Positions 1 through 8,933 of a stretch of DNA of 64,000 nucleotides are shown here, in pieces. Under the pieces are notes generated by a model. That model had not been told where the DNA came from, did no database searches, and saw only the letters and a list, made by a program, of their open reading frames with translations. Source of the stretch: an uncultured Dyadobacter sp. (GTDB taxonomy: Bacteria; Bacteroidota; Bacteroidia; Cytophagales; Spirosomataceae); contig NZ_CAMLSE010000043.1 of NCBI RefSeq assembly GCF_946482605.1, positions 1 through 64,000 on the forward strand, written 5' to 3'. The first letter of the stretch is position 1. Every line of letters starts with the position of its first letter. A program made the position numbers and the translations under genes.

Positions 1-151
1 CCATTACCTTTATGGCAGCCGGATTTACTCCTTTGGGGTCGATCCCCGCGCTGTACACAGCTGCTCGGTCACCGCCAAAATATTGCAGGTACCCCTGTGC
101 GATTTGACTGCGGGCTGAGTTGCCCGTGCATAGGACCAGAATTTTTTTCAT
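1..151 (-). CDS. arsC: Low-molecular-weight phosphatase / arsenate reductase, 3' part beyond window
   Basis: The first 50 residues are visible, starting at the ATG read from 151. They begin MKKILVLCTGNSARSQ, the classic phosphate-binding loop C-x5-R-S of low-molecular-weight protein tyrosine phosphatases and thioredoxin-coupled arsenate reductases, with Cys8 as nucleophile and Arg14 in the loop. In this family the enzyme reduces arsenate to arsenite in the cytoplasm or dephosphorylates proteins. It lies 19 bases downstream of a DUF6428 gene and behind an ArsR repressor, so arsenate reductase is the better guess. The remainder of the gene, including the second catalytic loop, lies outside the window, so the exact subfamily cannot be settled. 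Confidence 0.85.
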   Translation of the reverse strand, partial: MKKILVLCTGNSARSQIAQGYLQYFGGDRAAVYSAGIDPKGVNPAAIKVM

Positions 152-170
152 AATTGAAATCTGATTAGAG

Positions 171-728
171 TTAGCAGCAGCCTGAACCAGGCCTGCAGGC
201 AGCACCATCGGCCGCGTCAGGTTCCGTTGCTGCATTTGCAGGGACAGGCGTGCAGCAGGCTGCGTCGCTCGTGGTACCGCAGGCCTGGTTCCGCCCAAGC
301 GCTTTGCACTGAGTGAAGTCTGGGACGAGGTTAATGATGAAGCTATCCGAGTCGGCCAGGAAGTCACCCGGATACATCTGTCGGGTGTCAAATTTTGAAT
401 TTCCAAACTCAATTTTAACGACGGCATCCGGGTTTAGCGGAAGCGACCTTTCGACGAGATTTACAATTTTGAGCGCCTTGCCGACCCGCATCGAACGATT
501 TGCCTCGCTGTTCTGAGGCTCCCAGAGCTGTACGACCACTTCGGTCCAGCTATTCATGACACCTCCACAATCGACGGAAACGATCGGTGCTTGTTTGATT
601 TCGGTAATATGAAACGAGCTATCCACAAACTTGCCTTCCTCATACTGAAATTGCAAATGAAGTTCAGGATTTTCTTCCAGCTTGCTTTTGAATGCCTGCC
701 AGGTCATCGGATTTGTTTGATTTTGCAT
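171..728 (-). CDS. DUF6428 family protein with Cys-rich C-terminal tail
   Basis: This 185-residue soluble protein has no signal peptide or membrane segment. Residues 1-140 match what I recognise as DUF6428, a family found mainly next to arsR and arsC-like genes in Bacteroidota; its biochemical role is not known to me. The last 45 residues are unlike the rest: they carry seven cysteines, including two CC pairs, spread through an Ala/Pro/Asp-rich linker, and the protein ends in GCC. Such a tail could bind soft metals such as arsenite, but that is inference. The gene sits between arsR and the ArsC-like phosphatase on the same strand. An operator-like AATATTACGAT lies just upstream of its start, matching the one before arsR. 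Confidence 0.75.
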   Translation of the reverse strand: MQNQTNPMTWQAFKSKLEENPELHLQFQYEEGKFVDSSFHITEIKQAPIVSVDCGGVMNSWTEVVVQLWEPQNSEANRSMRVGKALKIVNLVERSLPLNPDAVVKIEFGNSKFDTRQMYPGDFLADSDSFIINLVPDFTQCKALGRNQACGTTSDAACCTPVPANAATEPDAADGAACRPGSGCC

Positions 729-746
729 TGTGTCTATTGTTATAAT

Positions 747-759
747 GTAATATTACGAT
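747..759 (-). promoter_or_regulatory. Probable ArsR operator before the DUF6428 gene
   Basis: A perfect 10-bp palindrome GTAATATTAC (747-756) lies inside a stretch ending AATATTACGAT (749-759), about 20 bases upstream of the DUF6428 start. The same 11-mer AATATTACGAT recurs at 1146-1156 before arsR. AT-rich dyads overlapping promoters are typical ArsR targets; binding here is inferred. Confidence 0.5.
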
Positions 760-783
760 TGACTAACCGAAAAAAATGTGGGC

Positions 784-1113
784 CTAATTGCAGCAGGAAG
801 CGGCTATGAACGAATCCAGGACGCTGCCGAATGCCTGTTTGGCTTCTTCCCAAACTTCGGGATTGATGCAGTAGCAAACACGGGGCGGGTTGATTTCGCC
901 TTGAATAATGCCGATCCTTTTCAATTCTTTCAGGTGCTGGGAGACTGTTGCCTGAGCCAACGACAGCTCATCCACCAGGTCGCCGCAAACGCAGGCTTTA
1001 CGTGCAATCAATAGCTGTAAAATCGCAACCCTTGCCGGGTGTGCGAATGCTTTCGCCAGATCTGCGATCCGATTCTGCTGCGCCGTGAAGATCTCTGTTC
1101 TCGTAACACCCAT
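784..1113 (-). CDS. arsR: ArsR-family metalloregulatory repressor
   Basis: This is a 109-residue winged-helix protein of the usual ArsR/SmtB length. The motif [10 protein letters not shown] (around residues 41-50) matches the ELCVCDL metal-sensing helix of ArsR proteins and holds the Cys pair that binds arsenite or antimonite in that family. It is followed by the recognition helix [17 protein letters not shown] and a wing ending RVCYCIN. A further Cys pair ends the protein (SCCN). Family members leave DNA when the metalloid binds. Downstream on the same strand are DUF6428 and an ArsC-like phosphatase, which it probably represses. The SulP transporter lies just upstream on the same strand. Confidence 0.93.
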   Translation of the reverse strand: MGVTRTEIFTAQQNRIADLAKAFAHPARVAILQLLIARKACVCGDLVDELSLAQATVSQHLKELKRIGIIQGEINPPRVCYCINPEVWEEAKQAFGSVLDSFIAASCCN

Positions 1114-1138
1114 AGGCCAAACTTAGCAGTAATAAATG

Positions 1139-1156
1139 ATATTGCAATATTACGAT
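1139..1156 (-). promoter_or_regulatory. Probable ArsR operator before arsR
   Basis: A perfect 12-bp palindrome ATATTGCAATAT (1139-1150) overlaps AATATTACGAT (1146-1156), the 11-mer also found upstream of the DUF6428 gene. It lies 26-43 bases upstream of the arsR start, where a repressor would block transcription. Its role as an autoregulatory operator is inferred. Confidence 0.5.
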
Positions 1157-1187
1157 GAAGAAATTTTAATTAATGATCTAAATGCGG

Positions 1188-2720
1188 CTACCCGGACTCT
1201 GTGGCAACCGAGTAGGCAGGGTCTTCCATGATGTTTACGTCGATCATCGTTCCGGCGTTGGTCAGGAGCCGCCGGCAATCTTCGCTGAGGTGCCTCAGCT
1301 GCAACCGCTTTCCGGCCACTTTGTACCGCTCGGTAAGCTTGTTCACCGCCTCGATTGCCGACATGTCGGCAATCCTGCTGTCTTTGAAATCGATGATCAC
1401 ATGGGCGGGATCGCCAGCAATATCAAACTTCTCGTTGAATGCGCTCACCGACGCGAAGAAAAGAGGGCCGTAAATTTCATAATGCCTGATGCCGCTTTCA
1501 TCCGTGTACTTCCTGGCACGGATTCGTTTGGCGCTTTCCCATGCAAACACCAATGCGGAAATGATGACGCCGATCAGGACTGCCAGCGCCAGGTTATGCA
1601 GGAAAATAGTGATGACGGCGACCAGCACCCCGACAAAAATATCCTGCCTGGGCATCTTGTTGATCATCCTGAAACTGGCCCATTCGAAAGTGCCGATTGC
1701 AACCATGATCATCACGCCGGTTAATGCTGCCATAGGGAGTTGTCCGATCAGCGGTGCTCCAAACAAAATCACACACAGGATTGTGAGCGAAGCAATGATC
1801 CCGGATAGCCTGGCCCTCGCGCCGGCGCTCAGGTTTACCAGTGTCTGGGCGATCATCGGGCAACCGCCCATTCCGAAGAAGAAACCGTTCAATATATTCG
1901 CGGCTCCCTGCGCCAGACTCTCCCGGTTACCATTGCCTTTGGTACCGGTTATTTCGTCCACAAGGTTCAATGTCAGCAAACCTTCGGTGAGGCCGACCGC
2001 CGCCATTACCAGCGCGTAAGGTGCGATTATCGAAAACGACTTCACGGTCAAAGGGATCGCCGGAATGTGAAACGGCGGGAATCCGCCGGCGACGGACGCG
2101 ATGTCGCTGACGGTTTTGGTGTCGATACCCAGGCCGAACACTACCAGGAAAACGACGATAATGGCTGCCAGCGAGGCAGGTATTGCCTTTGTGAACCGGG
2201 GAAAAACGATGATTGTCAGAATAGTCAGTGCCACCAGCCCGGCCATGACCAGGAGCGGCTGCCCGCTCAGCCACGCGCCGTCAACGGATACTTTGAACTG
2301 ATTGAGTTGTGACATGAATATGATCACGGCAAGGCCATTGACGAACCCGTACATTACCGGCTGCGGGACCAGCCTGATGAATTTGGCCAGCCGAAAAAGT
2401 CCGATGAGGATCTGAATAACACCCGCCAGGGCCACTGTCGCAAATACGTATTCGATGCCGTGCGATTGCATAAGGGCAATCAGAACCACTACGGTGGCAC
2501 CGGCACCACCGGAAATCAGTCCCGGCCTGCCGCCAAACACTGCCGTGACAAGTCCCATCATAAAGGCCGCATACAAGCCCACCAGAGGCGGGAAGCCAGC
2601 AAGAATCGCAAACGAAAGCGATTCAGGCATCATAGTCATCGCGACAGTGATGCCTGCCAGCAGTTCATTTTTATAATTAACTTTTTGTTTGAAATCAAAC
2701 AGATTGAAATAGGCCTTCAC
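1188..2720 (-). CDS. SulP-family inorganic anion transporter with STAS domain
   Basis: The protein is a member of the SulP/SLC26 family, which moves sulfate, bicarbonate or related anions across the inner membrane. The N-terminal part has the family signature around GITVAMTMMPESLSFAILAG, then GAGATVVV and roughly ten to twelve hydrophobic segments. The last 100 residues form a STAS domain (HVIIDFKDSRIADMSAIEAV). The reading frame is open to an ATG at 2939, but the extra 73 residues are polar and unlike the family. The GTG at 2720 gives the usual KAYFNLFDFKQKVNYKNELL beginning, so I chose it. The exact substrate cannot be read from the sequence. It is co-directional with arsR, but 75 bases and an operator-like site separate the two. 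Confidence 0.9.
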   Translation of the reverse strand: MKAYFNLFDFKQKVNYKNELLAGITVAMTMMPESLSFAILAGFPPLVGLYAAFMMGLVTAVFGGRPGLISGGAGATVVVLIALMQSHGIEYVFATVALAGVIQILIGLFRLAKFIRLVPQPVMYGFVNGLAVIIFMSQLNQFKVSVDGAWLSGQPLLVMAGLVALTILTIIVFPRFTKAIPASLAAIIVVFLVVFGLGIDTKTVSDIASVAGGFPPFHIPAIPLTVKSFSIIAPYALVMAAVGLTEGLLTLNLVDEITGTKGNGNRESLAQGAANILNGFFFGMGGCPMIAQTLVNLSAGARARLSGIIASLTILCVILFGAPLIGQLPMAALTGVMIMVAIGTFEWASFRMINKMPRQDIFVGVLVAVITIFLHNLALAVLIGVIISALVFAWESAKRIRARKYTDESGIRHYEIYGPLFFASVSAFNEKFDIAGDPAHVIIDFKDSRIADMSAIEAVNKLTERYKVAGKRLQLRHLSEDCRRLLTNAGTMIDVNIMEDPAYSVATESG

Positions 2721-2982
2721 AAGCTGATAGCGTCTGTACGCCGGATAAATGGGCCGCAAAGGTAGCAAATTGTCACGACACAGGCGAACGGGCGAGGCGG
2801 CATATGAATTAATGGTGACATTCAATCTCGAAATGAAAAGCCGCAAAGTCACGCTCTTTCGGATATCAAAGAAATTGTCGTTATAATTAGGACCTGATGT
2901 GTTCCGATCCGCGGGGCTGCGACTCCGGTTTCTGCGCATCAGGATTGTGCATCGCCCTTTTCTGTCAACCTAAATAAGCATC

Positions 2983-4260
2983 ATGTCTTCATCCAGCGAA
3001 ACTACCATGAAGGCGCTTCGCGCCATGAGTGCTCTGCAAGATCTTGAGCAACTATTGGAAGACATTAAGAACAAGCCGACAAGCCACGAGCCGCCCGAAA
3101 ACCTGCCCTCTGAAATCCCAGTTTCCGTGGAGGGCATCAGCAACCGGCTCGCATTTCTGTTGCGGAAAGCTAACAGTGAATTTCCATTTTTAAGCGGACA
3201 AAGGCAATTCTCAGACCTTTCGCGCCTGGAAGGAAACATAGAGAACTACATAGGGATGTCGATGGTGCCAACCGGGGTGATTGGGCCGGTGTCGGTGCTG
3301 GGCTCCATGGCGAAGGGAGACTTTTATGTCCCGCTGGCGACGAGCGAAGGCAGCTTGCTGGCATCCTACCACCGCGGGGCAAGGGCTTGTTACCTGGCTG
3401 GCGGGGCCACGTCGGTTTGCCTGATCGACGGCGTGCAACGGTCCCCTGTTTTTAAATTCGATAATCTGGGCAACCTGGGCATATTCCTGGTGTGGATCCT
3501 GGGGCAGATCGAGGAGTTCAGGAACATTACCGAAACGGCAAGCCGGTATGCAAAGCTGATCGACATGAAGTCCAATGTCGAAGGAAACCACCTGATCCTG
3601 ACGTTCGAATACCATACCGGGGATGCATCCGGGCAAAATATGGTAACGATCTGCACGAATGCCATTTGCCAGTACATCATTCGCAATGCACCGGTGCAGC
3701 CGCAATTCTGGTTTCTCGAAGGAAACTTCTCCGGCGACAAGAAGGCCACCTCCCAGTCTTTCGCGAATGTGCGGGGCAAAAAGGTCACTGCCGAAATCAC
3801 ACTGACCGGGCGAATCGTCAAAGAAGTGTTGAAAACAACGCCCGAAGCAATGGCGGAATATTGGCGGTCATCGACCATCGGCACCATTCAAAGCGGGTCG
3901 ATCGGTGCGCAGGGGCATTATGCCAATGGGCTTACGGCCCTTTTCATAGCCACAGGGCAGGACGTCGCCTGCGTGTCCGAGGCATCGGTGGGCATTACGC
4001 GCATGGAACACACGGCCGACGGCAGCCTGTATGTTTCCGTGACATTGCCCAACCTCATCGTGGGAACGGTAGGGGGCGGCACTTCGCTGCCCACCCAGCG
4101 CGAGTGCCTCGAACTTATGGATTGCTACGGCGCCGGTAAGACCCGCAAGTTTGCCGAAATATGCGGAGCGCTGGTCCTGGCCGGGGAAATCTCCATCGCG
4201 GCGGCGCTTTCCGCTGGACAATTTTCACTCGCACACCAAAAATTCGGAAGGAAGAAATGA
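2983..4260 (+). CDS. Class I-type HMG-CoA reductase
   Basis: This 425-residue protein aligns by eye with the catalytic part of class I 3-hydroxy-3-methylglutaryl-CoA reductases, which make mevalonate using NADPH. Visible motifs in order are ENYIGMSMVPTGVIGP (87-102), ATSEGSLLAS with catalytic Glu122, DASGQNM (214-220), SGDKKA with the active-site Lys near 253, TGQD with Asp327, GTVGGGTSLPTQ (361-372) and the C-terminal SLAHQ with His418. The usual DAMGMN box is changed to DASGQN. All four catalytic residues appear to be present, and no membrane anchor is seen. It is the first gene of a coupled seven-gene run and overlaps the UbiA gene by ATGA. No other mevalonate-pathway gene is in the window, so the substrate may not be the standard one. 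Confidence 0.85.
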   Translation: MSSSSETTMKALRAMSALQDLEQLLEDIKNKPTSHEPPENLPSEIPVSVEGISNRLAFLLRKANSEFPFLSGQRQFSDLSRLEGNIENYIGMSMVPTGVIGPVSVLGSMAKGDFYVPLATSEGSLLASYHRGARACYLAGGATSVCLIDGVQRSPVFKFDNLGNLGIFLVWILGQIEEFRNITETASRYAKLIDMKSNVEGNHLILTFEYHTGDASGQNMVTICTNAICQYIIRNAPVQPQFWFLEGNFSGDKKATSQSFANVRGKKVTAEITLTGRIVKEVLKTTPEAMAEYWRSSTIGTIQSGSIGAQGHYANGLTALFIATGQDVACVSEASVGITRMEHTADGSLYVSVTLPNLIVGTVGGGTSLPTQRECLELMDCYGAGKTRKFAEICGALVLAGEISIAAALSAGQFSLAHQKFGRKK

Positions 4261-5228
4261 GGTTGCCTACCCAGGGAAATGAGTTCAGCAAAGCCGAAGA
4301 AAACAATGCACCGTTTCTGCTCAGACTCTTTTTGTACCAGAAAGAACGTTTCCCTGTGCTGGGGCATGGGCTGTTGGTAACTGCCTTCAGTTTTTCCGCC
4401 ATCTCCTACGCACGCATATGCCGGGGCGCGGATGGGTTTGTGGCCCTGCCGACATTCGCCGTGGGTGTTTTTACAACGATAACGCTCTTCTTCCTCGTCA
4501 GGATTTTCGACGAGTTCAAGGATGCCGAGGACGACGCTCGGTTCAGGAAGGAGCTTCCCGTGCCGCGTGGGCTCATTTCATTACGTGAAATGGCCATTAC
4601 CGGTGCGGTACTGGCCGTTGCGCAAGTGCTGGTCAACGCGTACTTTTTTCCTGAAATGCTGGTACTTTATGCGTTGGTCGTGGGTTACCTGCTGCTGATG
4701 GGCAAAGAGTTTTTCATTGCTGATTGGCTCAAAAAGCACCAGTTCTGGTATGTAACCTCGCACATGTTCATCATCCCGCTTGTCGATATCTACGCGAGCG
4801 GCCTCGACTGGCTGCTGGCCGGTGTGAAAGCGCCGACCGGCTTGATTTTCTTCTTCGCAGTGTCCTATATGAATGGTATTGTACTTGAAATCGGAAGGAA
4901 AATCCGGGCGCCGGAACAAGAATCCGAAGGTGTACTGACCTACACAGCCATGCTGGGCATCCCGAGGGCGGTTGGACTTTGGATAGGCACGTTGGTTGTT
5001 ACGCTGCTACTTAGCATTACGGCAGCAGTATTTGCCGGCTATGGCCGGACGGCGATGCTTGTTCTGGGTGTCATTTTCGTGCTCTGCTCGCTGCCTGCTT
5101 TCCTGTTTTTAAATACAAAGACTCACAAGCTTTCAAAAATGATCGAGTATGCATCCGCTTTCTGGACCATATCGATGTATCTTACCCTGGGCGGGGGGCC
5201 GATGATCTCAAAATTACTGTTCCACTGA
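4257..5228 (+). CDS. UbiA-family prenyltransferase
   Basis: This is a 323-residue integral membrane protein with about eight to nine hydrophobic helices. The motif RIFDEFKDAEDDARF (82-96) fits the first Asp-rich Mg-diphosphate-binding loop of the UbiA superfamily. A second conserved loop is at EIGRKIRAPEQESEG. Family members transfer an isoprenyl chain to an aromatic or lipid acceptor at the membrane. The acceptor here is unknown. The ATG at 4257 overlaps the stop of the HMG-CoA reductase gene (ATGA); the frame is open further upstream, but this start fits translational coupling. Its stop overlaps the next start as TGATG. Ether-lipid, quinone and homogentisate-type enzymes all belong to this superfamily and cannot be separated by eye. 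Confidence 0.85.
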   Translation: MRLPTQGNEFSKAEENNAPFLLRLFLYQKERFPVLGHGLLVTAFSFSAISYARICRGADGFVALPTFAVGVFTTITLFFLVRIFDEFKDAEDDARFRKELPVPRGLISLREMAITGAVLAVAQVLVNAYFFPEMLVLYALVVGYLLLMGKEFFIADWLKKHQFWYVTSHMFIIPLVDIYASGLDWLLAGVKAPTGLIFFFAVSYMNGIVLEIGRKIRAPEQESEGVLTYTAMLGIPRAVGLWIGTLVVTLLLSITAAVFAGYGRTAMLVLGVIFVLCSLPAFLFLNTKTHKLSKMIEYASAFWTISMYLTLGGGPMISKLLFH

Positions 5229-7825
5229 TGCATTTCATTTTTGATACAGACGAAACCGGGAACTTTACCATCGGGGGAAAGGCGGAGAACCTTTTCCGCC
5301 TGAAAAAGGCCGGCTTGCCGGTACCCCGTTTTGCCGTTATTCCATGGGAAACCCTGCTTACCCTTCTTCCCGATGCTGCACGAAATGCGGAGGACCAGGA
5401 GATGCTGTTGCAGATCGAACAGGCTCCTGTCGATGCCGGATTCCTTGCTGCGTTGATGACGGTGTTCGGAGATACGAAATATTTTGCAGTGCGATCCTCC
5501 GCGGCCGATGAGGACGGTGCCGCCTTCTCCTTTGCCGGTCAACTGGAAAGTTACCTTTTCGTGTCGCGTGAAGATCTGCCCCGGCGGATCAGGGACGTCT
5601 GGCGTTCCACTTTCTCGGAGCGGGTATCGGAGTACAGGCGGCATCACGGCATTTCGGGACAGCGGGGCATTGCCGTCATCGTGCAGGAAATGGTGGATGC
5701 TGAGGTTGCCGGTGTGGCGTTCGGGGCAAACCCGGTAACGGGTAATCGTCAGGAGAAAGTCATCAATGCGGTTTTCGGGCTGGGAGAGGGGCTGGTCTCC
5801 GGCGAATTGAATGCAGACCAGTTCACTTTGAACGGTTCGGTGATCACTGCGGAAACCGTGCGCAAAACGCGCCAACTGGTTTTCGACCATGCGCAGCAGC
5901 GCGGCGTTGTTTTTACAGACGTCGCCCCCGGTCGCCAGGAACAGCCCGCATTGCAAGACGCCCAGGTGTACCGTATCGGCGAGGTTCTGGACACATTATA
6001 CCAGGCATTCCATACACCACAGGATATTGAATTCGCCATCAGGGACGGAGCACTTTACCTGCTGCAGACAAGGCCTGTCACGACATTGCAAAGCCGGGGA
6101 CGGCCACCTGGAGCGTACGTGCTTTGGGATAACAGCAACATCATCGAGTCGTACCCGGGTGTCACAACCCCGCTTACGTTTTCATTTATCAGTCAGTCCT
6201 ATGAAGTTGCATACAAGCTGTTCAGCGCCTATCTGGGGGTGAGTGAGCGGGTGATCGAAGCCAACGAACGGGTTTTTGCCAACACGCTGGGTTTGATCAA
6301 TGGCCGGGTTTACTACAATCTCAGGAGTTGGTACCATATGCTGGCGATGCTTCCGGGGTATAGTATCAATGCCCGGTTCATGGAGCAAATGATGGGCGTT
6401 AAAGAACAGTTCGACATCCCCGAAAGCTATCGCCTGCCGAAAGGTAAGGCCTGGTGGCGGATCGGCCGGATGGCCGTGCAGATGTTGGTCCGTTTTGTTT
6501 CGCTGCCACGGAAAAGAAGGGAGTTTATGGCGCTCGTGAACGGCACAATCGCCGAATACAAGGCGATACCCTTTTCGGAAAAGAATGCCCATGAGCTGAT
6601 GGAGCTGTATCTCCGTTTCGAACGGAAGCTGCTGCTCGAATGGAAAGCACCGCTGCTGAACGACTTTTTTGCCATGATAGGGTTTGGTATGCTTCAAAAG
6701 CAATGCGAAAGACTTTCGGGCGAAAACTCCAATATGCATAACGATCTGCTGTGCGGGAGCAATGATATCATTTCGGTAGAGCCGGTGCACCGGAGCATTG
6801 CGCTGGCCGCCCGGATCGCCGGTGTCCCGGCTTTGAAAAGTCTTTTTATATCGGAAAACGAGACCCGGATATGGGATGTACTCTCCGTTGACCCGGATCT
6901 GGCCGACGTGAAAGGCGAAGTCGACCGCTACCTGGCCGATTTCGGGGAACGATGCGTGGGCGAATTGAAACTGGAAACGGTTTCATATAGCCAGGACCCT
7001 CCCCGATTTATCAAGGTCCTGAAATCGTATGTGGAAGCGGGCATTACCGGCGAGCAGTTCTCCGGCGCACGCGAGCATGCGATCCGGGCGAACGCGGAGC
7101 ATGAAATGGAGGCAAAACTGAGTGGCCGTGCTTTCAGTAAATGGAAACTGAATCTCACGCTGCGTTATACGCGTGAGCTCGTGAGCGCGCGGGAGAACCT
7201 GCGCTACGAAAGAACCCGGGCGTTTGGAATGGTAAGAGAGCTCTTTGCCGCTATCGGAATGCGTTTTCAGGCCGATGGTATACTCCACGATGCCCGCGAC
7301 ATTTTCTATCTTACCAAAGACGAGATTTTTAGCTATATAGAAGGTACCGCAGTGACCCAGGACCTCCATGCACTGGTTGCATTACGGCAAAGAGCGTTTG
7401 AAACCTACCGGAAGACGGGGCCGCTTTCAGAGCGGTTTGCTACCTACGGTGTTCCCTACCATGGCAATGACTTTTTCAACACAACCAGGGTAGAATTCAG
7501 GGACGGCGATCTGAAAGGCGTCGGATGTTCGCCGGGCCGGGTTACGGGCCGGGTCCGGGTCGTTGCGGACCCCGGTGAGGTGTCGTCCCTGAACGGAGCT
7601 ATTCTGGTCGCTTCCAGCACGGATCCGGGCTGGGTCACGCTTTTCCCCGGTGCATCGGGCATTATTGTCGAACGGGGCAGCCTGCTTAGCCATTCGGCCA
7701 TTGTGTCCCGTGAGATGGGCAAACCCTGTATCGTGGGCGTGACGGGATTGCTGAAAATGCTGAAAGACGGTGATGAGATCGAAATGGATGGGAGTACAGG
7801 CTTAATCAGGGTGATTTCCAGATGA
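5228..7825 (+). CDS. PEP-synthase / rifampin-phosphotransferase-like ATP-dependent phosphotransferase
   Basis: The protein has 865 residues. The N-terminal 300 residues form an ATP-grasp domain as in PEP synthase (YFAVRSSAADEDGAAFSFAG, later VQEMVDAEVAGVAF and DIEFAIRDGALYLLQTRPV). The C-terminal 100 residues are the swivelling phosphohistidine domain, with STDPGWVTLFPGASGI and then GSLLSHSAIVSREMGKPCIVGV, His822 being the phosphate carrier. The middle (about 310-760) is not the TIM barrel of PEP synthase. It resembles the acceptor-binding region of rifampin phosphotransferase-type enzymes, so the natural acceptor may be a small hydroxylated lipid or polyketide. It overlaps the UbiA stop by one base and the DUF3419 start by four (ATGA). 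Real drug resistance is not implied. Confidence 0.85.
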   Translation: MHFIFDTDETGNFTIGGKAENLFRLKKAGLPVPRFAVIPWETLLTLLPDAARNAEDQEMLLQIEQAPVDAGFLAALMTVFGDTKYFAVRSSAADEDGAAFSFAGQLESYLFVSREDLPRRIRDVWRSTFSERVSEYRRHHGISGQRGIAVIVQEMVDAEVAGVAFGANPVTGNRQEKVINAVFGLGEGLVSGELNADQFTLNGSVITAETVRKTRQLVFDHAQQRGVVFTDVAPGRQEQPALQDAQVYRIGEVLDTLYQAFHTPQDIEFAIRDGALYLLQTRPVTTLQSRGRPPGAYVLWDNSNIIESYPGVTTPLTFSFISQSYEVAYKLFSAYLGVSERVIEANERVFANTLGLINGRVYYNLRSWYHMLAMLPGYSINARFMEQMMGVKEQFDIPESYRLPKGKAWWRIGRMAVQMLVRFVSLPRKRREFMALVNGTIAEYKAIPFSEKNAHELMELYLRFERKLLLEWKAPLLNDFFAMIGFGMLQKQCERLSGENSNMHNDLLCGSNDIISVEPVHRSIALAARIAGVPALKSLFISENETRIWDVLSVDPDLADVKGEVDRYLADFGERCVGELKLETVSYSQDPPRFIKVLKSYVEAGITGEQFSGAREHAIRANAEHEMEAKLSGRAFSKWKLNLTLRYTRELVSARENLRYERTRAFGMVRELFAAIGMRFQADGILHDARDIFYLTKDEIFSYIEGTAVTQDLHALVALRQRAFETYRKTGPLSERFATYGVPYHGNDFFNTTRVEFRDGDLKGVGCSPGRVTGRVRVVADPGEVSSLNGAILVASSTDPGWVTLFPGASGIIVERGSLLSHSAIVSREMGKPCIVGVTGLLKMLKDGDEIEMDGSTGLIRVISR

Positions 7826-8925
7826 CAAAACAGAGTTTAACAGAACGTGTTGATTTTGAGCTAATCCGCTATGCGAATTGCTGGGAGGACGCCGACGTTT
7901 TGCTTCGTGGGCTTTCCCCGGCAAGCGGAAGCCGCATTCTCTCGATCGGCTCAGCTGGCGATAATAGTTTTTCGTTGTTGACGACTGATCCCGAATGGGT
8001 GGTGGCGGTCGATATCAACCGCATTCAGCTGTTCCTGATCGAGTTGAAAAAAGTTTGTATACTCAACCTGGAACGGGAGGAAGCACTGGCGTTCCTGGGG
8101 TTCGCTGACGCGGACGATCGTGAAAAAGTGTTTATCGCATTGAAAAACCAGCTGAGCGCGGCAGCCAGGGCCTATTGGGAATCTAACATTCATGTCATCA
8201 GAAGCGGTGTGATCCATCAGGGGAAATTTGAGAAATACTTTCAGTTGTTTAGCGGGAAAATCCTGCCCTGGATACATTCCAGCCGGGTGACCGAGGCGCT
8301 GCTGGCCGATAAACCAGCGGAAGCGCAGGCCGTTTTTTACAGTAAGCAATGGAATACCTGGCGCTGGCGGCTGTTGTTCCGGGTTTTCTTCAGTAAATAT
8401 GTCATGGGTAAATATGGCCGGGATCCTGAGTTTCAGAAACAGGTTCAGGGCTCTGTTTCAGAGTTTATTTTTGATAAAGCAGCCAGCCACCTGAGATCCG
8501 CCGCTGCACAGGACAATTTTATTTTGAGATACACATTAACCGGACGTTTCGGTGACTTGCTGCCGCATTACCTGCTGCCGGAAAACTACGGACGGATCCG
8601 GGCTAACCTCGACCGCCTGCACTTGAAGGAGGGTTTCGCGCAGGATGCCGTCAGCGCATACGGCAAATTCAATTGTATGAACCTGTCGGATATTTTCGAA
8701 TACATGGATATGGACCTGTTCCGGCGGACGGCGCAGTCGCTGGTGGAGGGAATGGAAGAGGGGGGCATGCTGGCCTACTGGAACCTCATGGTCCCGAGGC
8801 GGATCTCGCAGATACTACCCGCGCACGCAGCGTACTGCGAGGAGCGCGCCGGGCGATTGACGGCGACCGACAGGGGTTTCTTTTATAAGGAATTCGTAGT
8901 AGAAAAAGTAATCAACCAGCCCTGA
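7822..8925 (+). CDS. DUF3419 / BtaA-like aminocarboxypropyl transferase
   Basis: This 367-residue cytoplasmic protein belongs to DUF3419, whose known member BtaA moves the 3-amino-3-carboxypropyl group of S-adenosylmethionine to diacylglycerol in betaine-lipid synthesis. The typical start FELIRYANCWEDADVLLRGL is followed by the SAM site ILSIGSAGDNSFSLL and VAVDINRIQLFLIELK. A second conserved part is RYTLTGRFGDLLPHYLLPENY, followed by FNCMNLSDIFEYM. No BtaB-type N-methyltransferase is next to it, so a full betaine headgroup is not predicted from this locus alone. The acceptor may be the isoprenoid or lipid made by the neighbouring genes. The ATG at 7822 overlaps the stop of the phosphotransferase gene (ATGA). 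Confidence 0.85.
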   Translation: MTKQSLTERVDFELIRYANCWEDADVLLRGLSPASGSRILSIGSAGDNSFSLLTTDPEWVVAVDINRIQLFLIELKKVCILNLEREEALAFLGFADADDREKVFIALKNQLSAAARAYWESNIHVIRSGVIHQGKFEKYFQLFSGKILPWIHSSRVTEALLADKPAEAQAVFYSKQWNTWRWRLLFRVFFSKYVMGKYGRDPEFQKQVQGSVSEFIFDKAASHLRSAAAQDNFILRYTLTGRFGDLLPHYLLPENYGRIRANLDRLHLKEGFAQDAVSAYGKFNCMNLSDIFEYMDMDLFRRTAQSLVEGMEEGGMLAYWNLMVPRRISQILPAHAAYCEERAGRLTATDRGFFYKEFVVEKVINQP

Positions 8926-8933
8926 CTGCCTGA

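Noticed and set aside
1188..2939. Longer form of the SulP transporter starting at 2939
   Set aside because: The extra 73 residues are polar and unlike the family; the GTG at 2720 gives the normal N-terminus.
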